Source: Methanosphaera sp. rholeuAM74 (GTDB lineage Archaea > Methanobacteriota > Methanobacteria > Methanobacteriales > Methanobacteriaceae). From it: a stretch of DNA of 11,081 nucleotides. The stretch covers positions 17,055 to 28,135 of the forward strand of contig MUZZ01000073.1 in the NCBI GenBank assembly GCA_003266075.1, given 5' to 3'. Below are positions 1 through 5,884 of the stretch, piece after piece. Position 1 is the stretch's first letter; every line of letters starts with the position of its first letter. Made by a program: the position numbers and the translations under genes. Under the pieces are notes generated by a model, which worked only from the letters and a program-made list of their open reading frames with translations, ran no database searches and was not told the DNA's origin.

Positions 1-75
1 TTCCTGATTTTCACCTATTTAATCGCATATTAAAAGTATTATTGATATTATTTTATTTGAATATTGTTCTTAATA

Positions 76-82
76 TTTTTTT
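76..82 (+). terminator. T7 tract, possible end of an upstream transcript
   Basis: A run of seven T lies in the non-coding first 200 bases. Archaeal polymerase can stop at such tracts. No gene on the left is visible, so the link is inference. Apart from this and the nadC TATA box, nothing else was recognised in positions 1-200. Confidence 0.25.
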
Positions 83-170
83 AGTATGTTGGGGTGTGTG
101 GTTTTGTCGTTATCTCTATACTGTTTGACTAGGTTTTATGTTTTTCATAGTTAATTCTATTTACTATTGT

Positions 171-182
171 TTACATATATAG
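171..182 (+). promoter_or_regulatory. TATA-like box of nadC
   Basis: The sequence TTACATATATAG lies about 25-30 bases before position 200. This would place the transcription start near 200, just ahead of the GGAGGT at 204-209. It resembles the box in front of the 1360 gene (TACATATATTA). The assignment rests on spacing and sequence only. Confidence 0.5.
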
Positions 183-218
183 TATTAAGTTTAGCGTTTT
201 ATGGGAGGTTTTTGTTTT

Positions 219-1061
219 ATGTCATTGTTTTTTGATAATAGGATTTTGGAGAATGTTTATGATGATATTGGCTTTGAGGATGTTACAAGTAATTGTTTGA
301 TTGGTGAGGATAAGTGGGCTCAGGCTGAGGTTGTTGTCAGGGAGGATGGTGTTCTTGCTGGTATGGATGTTGCCCATTTTATTTTGGATGCCTTTGAGTT
401 GAGTGTTGTTTCTAGTTTTCTTGATGGTGATTCATTCCGTAGTGGTGATGTTATCCTAGAGTTTGAGGGTTGTGCTAGGGATGTTTTGGCTGTTGAGCGT
501 AGTGTTCTTAATTATTTGATGCATTTGAGTGGTATTAGTTCTCTTGTCTTTGATACGTGTGAGCGTGTACGGGAGGTTAATCCTAACGTCCGTGTGGCTT
601 GTACTCGTAAGACTACTCCTGGTTTGCAGAAATTGGAGAAGAGGGCTGTTGAGTTGGGTGGTGGTGATACTCATCGTTTCCGTTTGGATGATTGTGTTCT
701 TATTAAGGATAATCATATCCAGCTTGTGGGTAGCATTATTGATGCTATTGATTTGGCAAAGAGTGGTGTTAGTTTTACTAAGAAGGTTGAGATTGAGGTT
801 GAGTCCTTGGATGATGCTGTTCGTGCTGCCATGTTTGGTGCTGATATTGTTATGCTTGATAATATGACGCCTTCTGAGATTAAGCGTGTTGTTGATTGTC
901 TTGTTGAGCGTAGGCTCCGTGATGATGTGATTATTGAGGTTAGTGGTGGTATTAATCCGGGTAATATTTTGGATTATGCTGTCTTGGAGGTGGATGTTAT
1001 TAGTAGTGGCTTCATCACCAATAGTGCTAAGAATATTGATATGAGTTTAAATGTATTGTAG
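219..1061 (+). CDS. nadC: Nicotinate-nucleotide pyrophosphorylase (quinolinate phosphoribosyltransferase)
   Basis: NadC converts quinolinate and PRPP to nicotinate mononucleotide, CO2 and pyrophosphate in cytoplasmic de novo NAD synthesis. The 280-aa product has the usual family length. It shows the helical segment around ERSVLNYL (93-100), the active-site stretch TRKTTPG (129-135) continuing through LEK, GGGDTHR (147-153) and KDNH (163-166), then EIEVES (191-196), MLDN (212-215) and VSGGI (241-245). The start at 219 is chosen because GGAGGT sits at 204-209 with a 9-base spacer; an in-frame ATG at 201 would put that site inside the gene. The gene stands alone; no nadA is in view. Codon use is odd: all 20 Glu codons are GAG, 9 of 10 Lys codons are AAG, and no ATA codon was seen, whereas the neighbours favour GAA, AAA and ATA. 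The function is clear; the cause of the codon bias is not. Confidence 0.95.
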   Translation: MSLFFDNRILENVYDDIGFEDVTSNCLIGEDKWAQAEVVVREDGVLAGMDVAHFILDAFELSVVSSFLDGDSFRSGDVILEFEGCARDVLAVERSVLNYLMHLSGISSLVFDTCERVREVNPNVRVACTRKTTPGLQKLEKRAVELGGGDTHRFRLDDCVLIKDNHIQLVGSIIDAIDLAKSGVSFTKKVEIEVESLDDAVRAAMFGADIVMLDNMTPSEIKRVVDCLVERRLRDDVIIEVSGGINPGNILDYAVLEVDVISSGFITNSAKNIDMSLNVL

Positions 1062-1077
1062 TTAATCTTCCACCCAA

Positions 1078-1096
1078 TTATTTTTATACTTTTTTT
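1078..1096 (+). terminator. Poly-T terminator after nadC
   Basis: T5 (1081-1085) and T7 (1090-1096) tracts begin 20 bases after the nadC stop, with no stem-loop. This is the form typical of archaeal U-tract termination. Confidence 0.5.
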
Positions 1097-1294
1097 CATT
1101 TACTTGATAGTTTGGATAAAATTACAATAAGTATATTTTTACATATACATGACGTTATCATAAATTACTTGTTTTTATTGTTATGTGTTGTAAAAAAAAC
1201 AAAAGCATCCAATATTCTCACTAGTTTATCAGACACAATCAATATAATAGATGACAACTGCAATTATATGACATTACATTTATTAACTATGAAA

Positions 1295-1305
1295 TACATA
1301 TATTA
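1295..1305 (+). promoter_or_regulatory. TATA-like box of the histone-fold-like gene
   Basis: TACATATATTA would place the transcription start near 1325 and give a leader of about 35 bases. The leader holds a good ribosome binding site, GAGGTG at 1346-1351, eight bases before the ATG at 1360. The rest of the 298-base gap from 1062 shows only the nadC T-tracts and a weak TTG-started open frame that I do not call. Confidence 0.5.
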
Positions 1306-1359
1306 GTACATGAAAATAAGTTTTGAATAGAAACTCCAAAAAGAAGAGGTGTATAAATT

Positions 1360-1821
1360 ATGGTAAATGAAGAAGAAAACATAGAAAACGAAGTAGAAAA
1401 CCTAGAAAATGAAGAAGAAACAGAAACAGAAAACATAGACGAAGAATTCATAGAAGATGAAAAACTACCATTTGCAAAGGCAGAAGTCGTACGTCTAATG
1501 AAAAAATACTTAGACGACGATAAAATGATAAGAGAACGAGTTAAAGTAGAAATGAACAAATTCCTCGGAGAAGTCCTAGCAAACGTATGTAAACAATTAA
1601 ACCAATACCCATATTCAACCATAGAATATGAAATGTTCAAAGAATCAGCATACCCATACAGAAACTTGGAAAGGATAAACGAAGAAAAAATTAGAATACT
1701 TAAACACTTAGAAGCAATCAAAGCCGACTGTGACGCATTAAGCATGGACGTCAAGGCAACATTGAAACTATCCGATAGAATAGACGTTGATGAAGACGAA
1801 TCAGAAGACAACCTATTCTAA
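1360..1821 (+). CDS. Acidic protein with a candidate divergent histone fold and C-terminal coiled coil
   Basis: The 153-aa product has four visible parts. Residues 1-35 are an acidic tail rich in Glu and Asn. Residues 35-97 align without gaps over 63 positions to archaeal histones of the HMfB type as I recall that sequence: LPFA at 36-39 matches LPIA before helix 1, a long amphipathic stretch matches helix 2, and Thr-Ile at 87-88 matches the TI of loop 2. Residues 103-131 form a heptad pattern (L103, I106, I113, L117, I120, C124, L127, V131), suggesting a coiled coil. Residues 141-150 are acidic again. Most basic DNA contacts of HMfB are missing: loop-2 RKTIK reads YSTIE, and loop 1 has Asp. 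It may therefore bind DNA weakly, pair with another histone, or act on proteins. The gene is monocistronic with its own TATA box, ribosome binding site and T6 terminator. The fold call is inference; alternatively this is an unrelated helical protein. Confidence 0.6.
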   Translation: MVNEEENIENEVENLENEEETETENIDEEFIEDEKLPFAKAEVVRLMKKYLDDDKMIRERVKVEMNKFLGEVLANVCKQLNQYPYSTIEYEMFKESAYPYRNLERINEEKIRILKHLEAIKADCDALSMDVKATLKLSDRIDVDEDESEDNLF

Positions 1822-1861
1822 AAACAGTATAACCACCATCATTTCACCACCACAGTTACAC

Positions 1862-1867
1862 TTTTTT
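1862..1867 (+). terminator. T6 tract after the histone-fold-like gene
   Basis: A run of six T lies 41 bases past the stop codon and before the TATA-like element of the next gene. It is a likely U-tract terminator separating the two plus-strand units. Confidence 0.4.
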
Positions 1868-1886
1868 AATATTTATTAACTACATA

Positions 1887-1894
1887 CATTATAA
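1887..1894 (+). promoter_or_regulatory. TATA-like box of the TDT transporter
   Basis: CATTATAA is centred about 30 bases before the ATG at 1921, where an archaeal TATA box would lie for a start site almost at the initiation codon. No convincing ribosome binding site is visible between them, which fits a leaderless or very short-leader mRNA. Confidence 0.35.
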
Positions 1895-1920
1895 CCAGTA
1901 GAAGCTCAAACGTTGATAAT

Positions 1921-2856
1921 ATGAAGGAAAATATCAAAAGAGTACAAATATCTATTGGTGGACTAATTCTCGGAATAACAGCAACAGGAAATCTACTTAA
2001 CGACTACATAGCACATAGTCGTCAGTTATGTGGAATAATAGCAAGCATACTATTAATACTTGTCATTTTAAAGCTAATATACTACCCAAAATACTTTAAA
2101 GAAGACCTTGACAACCCAGTACTTGCAAGTATAATGGCGACATTCTCCATGACATTAATGCTACTAAGCAACTACTTTGAAGCATACACTGGAACACAAG
2201 TAGCCATCAGCATATGGTTTTTTGCCATCATACTACACACATTCTTCGTCTTAAATTACATCTACAAATACGTCCTACACTTCAAATTAGAACATTATAC
2301 TGCAGGCTCATTCGTAGTCTTTGCAGGAATACAGATGATAGCAATAACAGCACCACAATTCCACCAGGAATCCATTGGAAATGTAGCATTCTGGATTAGC
2401 CTAATAAGCGTTGTACTAGTGTTTATAGTAGTATGTTGCAGATATATTAAAATCGGAGTAAACAGTCCATTAAAACCTGTGCTAGGAGTTTATGCTGCAC
2501 CGTTTAGTCTGTGTGCAGTAGGATACCTCTCATCAGTAAGTCCTAACAACTTCTACTTAGTCCTATCATTCTACACGATAACAAAGATACTATATATCAT
2601 GGTTTTAGCAAAGTTTGTTGAATACAGACACTTACCATTCTATCCAACATACGCTGCCTACACATTCCCAATAGTAATCAACGCAATAACCACGCTAAAA
2701 ACAAAATGTTACCTTCAAAGCCTCAATATTGGCAGTACACTAATGGAATATGAGCTATACATTGAGATACTAATAGCACTAGCATTAATATTATACGTAC
2801 TGTACTATTACATGATTGCAATATTTGAAATACCGAGAAAAGAAGTGAAGATGTGA
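1921..2856 (+). CDS. TDT-family (tellurite-resistance/dicarboxylate transporter type) membrane protein
   Basis: The 311-aa protein is very hydrophobic, with about ten membrane segments (roughly residues 10-28, 36-54, 66-84, 95-117, 125-145, 153-174, 186-203, 209-231, 243-258, 277-300). It fits the TDT family, which includes TehA and the malate and sulfite exporters. Supporting signatures are the start segment ISIGGLILG followed by GNLL, NPVLAS near residue 65-70 before helix 3, and YAAYTFPIVI (244-253) before a late helix. Family members move C4-dicarboxylates or other anions, or act as SLAC1/TehA-like anion channels; the substrate here cannot be read from sequence. The start at 1921 lacks a clear ribosome binding site, but the family-like N-terminus begins at once, so it is probably right. 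The gene ends 16 bases from the converging nitroreductase. Confidence 0.8.
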   Translation: MKENIKRVQISIGGLILGITATGNLLNDYIAHSRQLCGIIASILLILVILKLIYYPKYFKEDLDNPVLASIMATFSMTLMLLSNYFEAYTGTQVAISIWFFAIILHTFFVLNYIYKYVLHFKLEHYTAGSFVVFAGIQMIAITAPQFHQESIGNVAFWISLISVVLVFIVVCCRYIKIGVNSPLKPVLGVYAAPFSLCAVGYLSSVSPNNFYLVLSFYTITKILYIMVLAKFVEYRHLPFYPTYAAYTFPIVINAITTLKTKCYLQSLNIGSTLMEYELYIEILIALALILYVLYYYMIAIFEIPRKEVKM

Positions 2857-2872
2857 GGGGGCGAGTAAATAT

Positions 2873-3379
2873 TTAGATATATTCTACTATATCATCCATT
2901 TTCTTTCTATCAGTGCCACGTGGCTCAGCGTTAATGTAGCCTAGTGGAGTAAGCAGTACAGGGTGGTACTCATCGTCCAAGCCCAGCAAGTCTATAAGAG
3001 GTCTTTCATGGAAGGCTGCTATGTAACAGGTTCCAAGACCCTGTTCAGTTGCCTCAAGTATCATGTGATCCATGACTATGGTGGCATCTATTTCTCCGAT
3101 ATTTTTTGAATCCCAAGGTCTTGTCCATGCATCATTTGATTTACATACCACCGCAAGCACTATTGGTGCTTCCACAAGCCATGGAGCAGAGTATACCTCC
3201 AACAATTTTTCCCTATTTTTTATTGTGTCTATGACGTACACCTTGAATGCCTGTGCATTAGTGCCTGTTGGTGCAATCCTTGCAGCTTCCAGGACTTTTT
3301 CAAGTTTTTCTTCTTCCACTTGCTTATCTAGGTATCCTCTAACACTATACCTAGTTTTCATAGCGTCCATTACATCCAT
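2873..3379 (-). CDS. Nitroreductase-family FMN-dependent oxidoreductase
   Basis: The 168-aa protein belongs to the nitroreductase flavoprotein superfamily, usually FMN-binding dimers that reduce substrates with NAD(P)H. Visible signatures are RYSVRGY (10-16), whose Arg and Ser contact the FMN phosphate, then APTGTNAQAF (36-45, the PSGxNxQ-type loop), GLGTCYIAAF (114-123) and TPLGY (144-148) near the C-terminus. It is a short family member without an extra domain. A strong AGGAGATGA at complement 3387-3395 with a 7-base spacer fixes the start. It begins 23 bases after the ZPR1 stop and is probably the last gene of the 2-phosphoglycerate kinase - ZPR1 - nitroreductase unit. The substrate is unknown; the family also includes enzymes that act on flavins or cofactors. 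Confidence 0.88.
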   Translation of the reverse strand: MDVMDAMKTRYSVRGYLDKQVEEEKLEKVLEAARIAPTGTNAQAFKVYVIDTIKNREKLLEVYSAPWLVEAPIVLAVVCKSNDAWTRPWDSKNIGEIDATIVMDHMILEATEQGLGTCYIAAFHERPLIDLLGLDDEYHPVLLTPLGYINAEPRGTDRKKMDDIVEYI

Positions 3380-3402
3380 AATCTAATCATCTCCTAATAA
3401 AT

Positions 3403-3996
3403 TTATTGGTCTATAGTCGTAAATCCTGTCTGTAGCTTATCTACTTCTTCAGGTGTTAATAATTCACTTTCTGCATCCTCATCATCAATCACACTATTTC
3501 CGAATGGATCTTCCAGTATTAGTATTGTTTGAAGCTCACCCATCTTCACATTATTAATTAATTCTAAGATGTCCAATGCATTGTTTTGAACTTCTTCCGA
3601 TATACCTTCACCTTCCAACTTTATTGCACGTATTACTGCCTGTTCAAACCTGGATAGTATTCCCTCCACGTTTGAAACATAGCCCTGTGACTTTGGTCCA
3701 GGCTCTACCTTAAGTCCTAACTCCGGCATGGTTATCGTTGCTGTCTGTGACTTTGCTACCCTAGTATTGAGTTTTTCATCACTTATCTTTAAGATGTACC
3801 GTTTAGGCTCGTTATGTTCTAATGATATGCTGTCTGATGACTGGTATCCACACTTATCACAGGTTACCGATGTTTCAAGTATGTCACCAAAGTAGGGTAT
3901 GTTATCTGTCTTGTTAGTCACGTGCAATGACTTCTTTGAGCCACATACAGGACAATCCGATAGCATCACATCCTTTTTTTCGTCAAAGTTATCCAT
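3403..3996 (-). CDS. Archaeal ZPR1 zinc-finger domain protein
   Basis: The 197-aa protein carries one ZPR1 module. A four-cysteine zinc site (C15-C18 and C46-C49, two CxxC knuckles 27 residues apart) is followed by a beta-type domain with LNTRVAKS (77-84), TITMPELGL (87-95) and VEPGP (97-101), then a helical region with EGILSRFEQ. Eukaryotic ZPR1 has two such modules and has been reported to help fold elongation factor eEF1A; archaeal forms have one module and a role less well defined, perhaps similar for aEF1A (inference). The ATG overlaps the stop of the kinase gene in TAATG, and AAGGAG (complement 4005-4010) lies inside the kinase 3' end, so translation is probably coupled. The C-terminal 30 residues are acidic. 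Confidence 0.9.
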   Translation of the reverse strand: MDNFDEKKDVMLSDCPVCGSKKSLHVTNKTDNIPYFGDILETSVTCDKCGYQSSDSISLEHNEPKRYILKISDEKLNTRVAKSQTATITMPELGLKVEPGPKSQGYVSNVEGILSRFEQAVIRAIKLEGEGISEEVQNNALDILELINNVKMGELQTILILEDPFGNSVIDDEDAESELLTPEEVDKLQTGFTTIDQ

Positions 3997-4967
3997 TATT
4001 TATTCTCCTTATTCTTAACTAATTTTTCATCATATAATAAGTTGTTTTCATCTAATTCCTTAATAATTTTTTCTAAGCTTTCCTTGTCTGGTGCACATAT
4101 AGTGTGACTGTGTATATTGTTTGATAGCTTGTATAATGTTTCCAGTGACTGCTTGTCCTTTTGGTTGTTATGTATGTTAGTGAGGAAATCTTGTGAGTAT
4201 TTGTTGTCATCATAGTTTGTAACAGTTCTTCGTAGTGGCTCATCAAAGTCGTCTATGTAATAAGATATGTCAGTAATCCTTCCACCATGCTTTATTATGA
4301 TGTCACGTTCTAGTGTAATATCATCGAGTGAGTGTTTGAGGTAAACTACTTGTCTTACCTCATTTATGTATGAGAGTATTTTCTTTAATGAGACTTTAAT
4401 GTCCTCGTTGTCTATTACTGGTATGTTGAATTTCTCTGCCATCTGTGTTAAATCATCGTTTATTATCCTGTTTTCTTCAAAGTAGTCTAACTGTGTTCCT
4501 CCACGCTTTATTGCTATTGCCCGTTTTATAAAACGTTCTTGGTGGGATTTCTTGTCGGCTGTAAGTATGAAGAAATATATGTTTGCTACATCCGTGAATT
4601 GTTTTAGGTTGATGAGTCCTGGCACTAGATGTACTCCCTCTATGACAATGGATTCCTTGTCCTTGACACACCTAGATATAATCTTCTCGACTGCTGGTAT
4701 GACAAATGAGGCATGTTCCTCGAATCCTGCCTTTATTAAATCCTTTTGTGATTTATAGTTGAATGTATCACGAAGGGTTGTATATGCATCAAATGATGAT
4801 TTATGCAGTGCTGGTGCATAGTCAGAACCTATGATTCCACGAACTACTTCCCTAACGAAATCCGTCTCTATCAAGTACTTTATTTGTAACTTCTTTGATA
4901 TTTCGGATGCTATGGTGGATTTACCTATCCCTGAAGCTGAACCGATTAGTATAACATATGGTTTCAT
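3996..4967 (-). CDS. pgk2: 2-phosphoglycerate kinase
   Basis: This enzyme phosphorylates 2-phosphoglycerate with ATP to 2,3-bisphosphoglycerate, the precursor of cyclic 2,3-diphosphoglycerate, a solute and phosphate store of Methanobacteriales. The 323-aa protein opens with the P-loop GSASGIGKST (9-18), followed by the family-like segment ETDFVREVVRGI (34-45), KSSFDAYTTLRD (56-67) and the Walker-B-like IVIEGVHLVPG (107-117). The last 15 residues are rich in Lys, Glu and Asn. The start is set by the P-loop position, with a modest TGTGAT upstream. It is the first gene of a three-gene minus-strand unit. The cyclase that completes the pathway is not in the window. The alternative label is simply a P-loop nucleotide kinase, but the motif combination favours 2-phosphoglycerate kinase. 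Confidence 0.85.
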   Translation of the reverse strand: MKPYVILIGSASGIGKSTIASEISKKLQIKYLIETDFVREVVRGIIGSDYAPALHKSSFDAYTTLRDTFNYKSQKDLIKAGFEEHASFVIPAVEKIISRCVKDKESIVIEGVHLVPGLINLKQFTDVANIYFFILTADKKSHQERFIKRAIAIKRGGTQLDYFEENRIINDDLTQMAEKFNIPVIDNEDIKVSLKKILSYINEVRQVVYLKHSLDDITLERDIIIKHGGRITDISYYIDDFDEPLRRTVTNYDDNKYSQDFLTNIHNNQKDKQSLETLYKLSNNIHSHTICAPDKESLEKIIKELDENNLLYDEKLVKNKENK

Positions 4968-4998
4968 CTTGTATCACATTTTAGAGTTAAATGAAAGC

Positions 4999-5006
4999 TA
5001 TATAAA
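4999..5006 (-). promoter_or_regulatory. TATA box of the pgk2-ZPR1-nitroreductase unit
   Basis: On the minus strand this reads TTTATATA, a near-ideal archaeal TATA box, preceded by a T run. It lies 32 bases before the kinase ATG, giving an expected start near 4976 and a leader of about 10 bases. Confidence 0.65.
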
Positions 5007-5031
5007 AAAATAGTTTGAATTTTTTAATAAG

Positions 5032-5086
5032 AAAAAAGAGTGTAATGGGTATTGTAGTATTTAATGTGTTTCTATGCTTACAATAC
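5032..5086 (-). terminator. Hairpin plus U6 tract after the Hsp20 gene
   Basis: A perfect 8-bp inverted repeat (GTATTGTA at 5049-5056, TACAATAC at 5079-5086) spans the Hsp20 stop codon with a 22-base loop. On the minus strand it is followed 11 bases later by six T (5037 to 5032). The U tract alone may suffice; the hairpin is a possible helper. Confidence 0.4.
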
Positions 5087-5725
5087 TTCTACATCCACTT
5101 TCTTACCATGTATTTTTGGTAAGGTTATTGTTAGAACATAATCCTCGAATTTTGCTTTTACTTCATTTATATCTACTTCTACTGGTAGTAAGACTATGTT
5201 TTTGGTTTTTCCACTACATCTTTCTTTTCTTATTACTTTAACACATTCATCTTGTGTTTCATCAGGGAATATTGCTTCTATTTCAACAGAGTCTGTTGAC
5301 ATTTTTACGTTGATATCATCTTTTGATACACGTGGTAAGTCTACTTTAATTACTAAGTCATCATCGTATTCAAATAAGTCTACTGATGGTTTGTTTGACT
5401 TGTATTCTGCTAATGTTTTGTTCCAGTCACTTTGTTTGGATTTGAGTGTTGCAACTACATCATTGAACATTTTTTCTGCCATATTTTTGGTTTCTTCAAC
5501 AGTTTCTTTTCCGTATTCTTTGTAATCAAATTTGATGTCTTCTTCTTCACTGAATTCCTCTGTGGTTTCTTCTTCTACATCAGCTTCTTCTTCAACATTT
5601 TCTTCTGCTTCTTCTGCTTCTTCTTCAAAGATGTTGTCAGTTTCTTCTTCGAATACTTCTTCATTTTCGAATGTTTCTTCGTCTATTTCATCTTTATCTT
5701 TTTGGTCTACATATACATTATCCAT
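5078..5725 (-). CDS. hsp20: Small heat-shock protein (Hsp20/alpha-crystallin) with long acidic N-terminus
   Basis: This is an ATP-independent holdase chaperone of the cytoplasm. The 215-aa protein is longer than most archaeal Hsp20 proteins (about 140-170 aa). Residues 113-205 are the alpha-crystallin domain: VDLPRVSKDDI (128-138), RKERCSG (166-172) with VLLPVEVD (178-185), and AKFEDYVL (191-198) at the place of the A-x-x-x-N-G-V-L signature, with Asp and Tyr replacing Asn and Gly. The C-terminal VDVEV resembles the I/V-x-I/V anchor used in oligomer assembly. Residues 1-63 carry 35 Asp or Glu and are encoded by near-repeat GAA triplets; usual Hsp20 N-termini are hydrophobic. The start at 5725 has GGAG at complement 5736-5739, 10 bases upstream. 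It appears to be its own transcription unit. The domain call is secure; the role of the acidic arm is unknown. Confidence 0.92.
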   Translation of the reverse strand: MDNVYVDQKDKDEIDEETFENEEVFEEETDNIFEEEAEEAEENVEEEADVEEETTEEFSEEEDIKFDYKEYGKETVEETKNMAEKMFNDVVATLKSKQSDWNKTLAEYKSNKPSVDLFEYDDDLVIKVDLPRVSKDDINVKMSTDSVEIEAIFPDETQDECVKVIRKERCSGKTKNIVLLPVEVDINEVKAKFEDYVLTITLPKIHGKKVDVEVL

Positions 5726-5760
5726 AGTAATCAGTCTCCTTTATTTTTTATACAACTTAT

Positions 5761-5768
5761 GATATATG
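5761..5768 (-). promoter_or_regulatory. Probable TATA box of hsp20
   Basis: On the minus strand ACATATATC lies about 36 bases before the Hsp20 ATG, with an expected start near 5738-5740. A second candidate, GTATAAAAAATA at 5742-5753, is closer to the ATG and would give a leaderless mRNA, which fits less well with the ribosome binding site at 5736-5739. Confidence 0.4.
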
Positions 5769-5796
5769 TCAAAGTAAAATTAATAATTAACTTTGA
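5769..5796. promoter_or_regulatory. Dyad TCAAAGT-N14-ACTTTGA before hsp20, candidate operator
   Basis: The two 7-bp arms are perfect inverted repeats, with half-site centres 21 bp apart, about two helical turns. The dyad abuts the presumed TATA box on its upstream side, where a dimeric repressor or activator would act. The regulator is unknown and the match could be chance in AT-rich DNA. Confidence 0.4.
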
Positions 5797-5884
5797 TAAG
5801 AGTATTATGTTGTCATATAATTAATGTTATTAAACACCTTTATATTAATATCTTTCTAGTATTTAAGTACTTTTGTAATTGTTA

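Noticed and set aside
456..716. Minus-strand open frame inside nadC, suggested by the inverted composition of the gene
   Set aside because: The plus frame encodes a full-length NadC with all motifs; the antisense product is low complexity and has no recognisable domain.
1112..1306. 64-codon open frame between nadC and the histone-like gene
   Set aside because: It needs a TTG start, has no ribosome binding site, overlaps the TATA-like box of the next gene and resembles no family I know. Most likely chance in AT-rich DNA.
1287..1811. Long antisense Ser-rich frame opposite the histone-like gene
   Set aside because: It is the mirror of GAA-rich coding sequence (TTC/TCT codons) and lacks a start signal; the plus-strand gene has a TATA box, ribosome site and terminator.
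5532..5690. TTC/GAA-rich tandem stretch as a CRISPR or satellite repeat
   Set aside because: There are no regular spacers; it is in-frame coding for the acidic arm of Hsp20.
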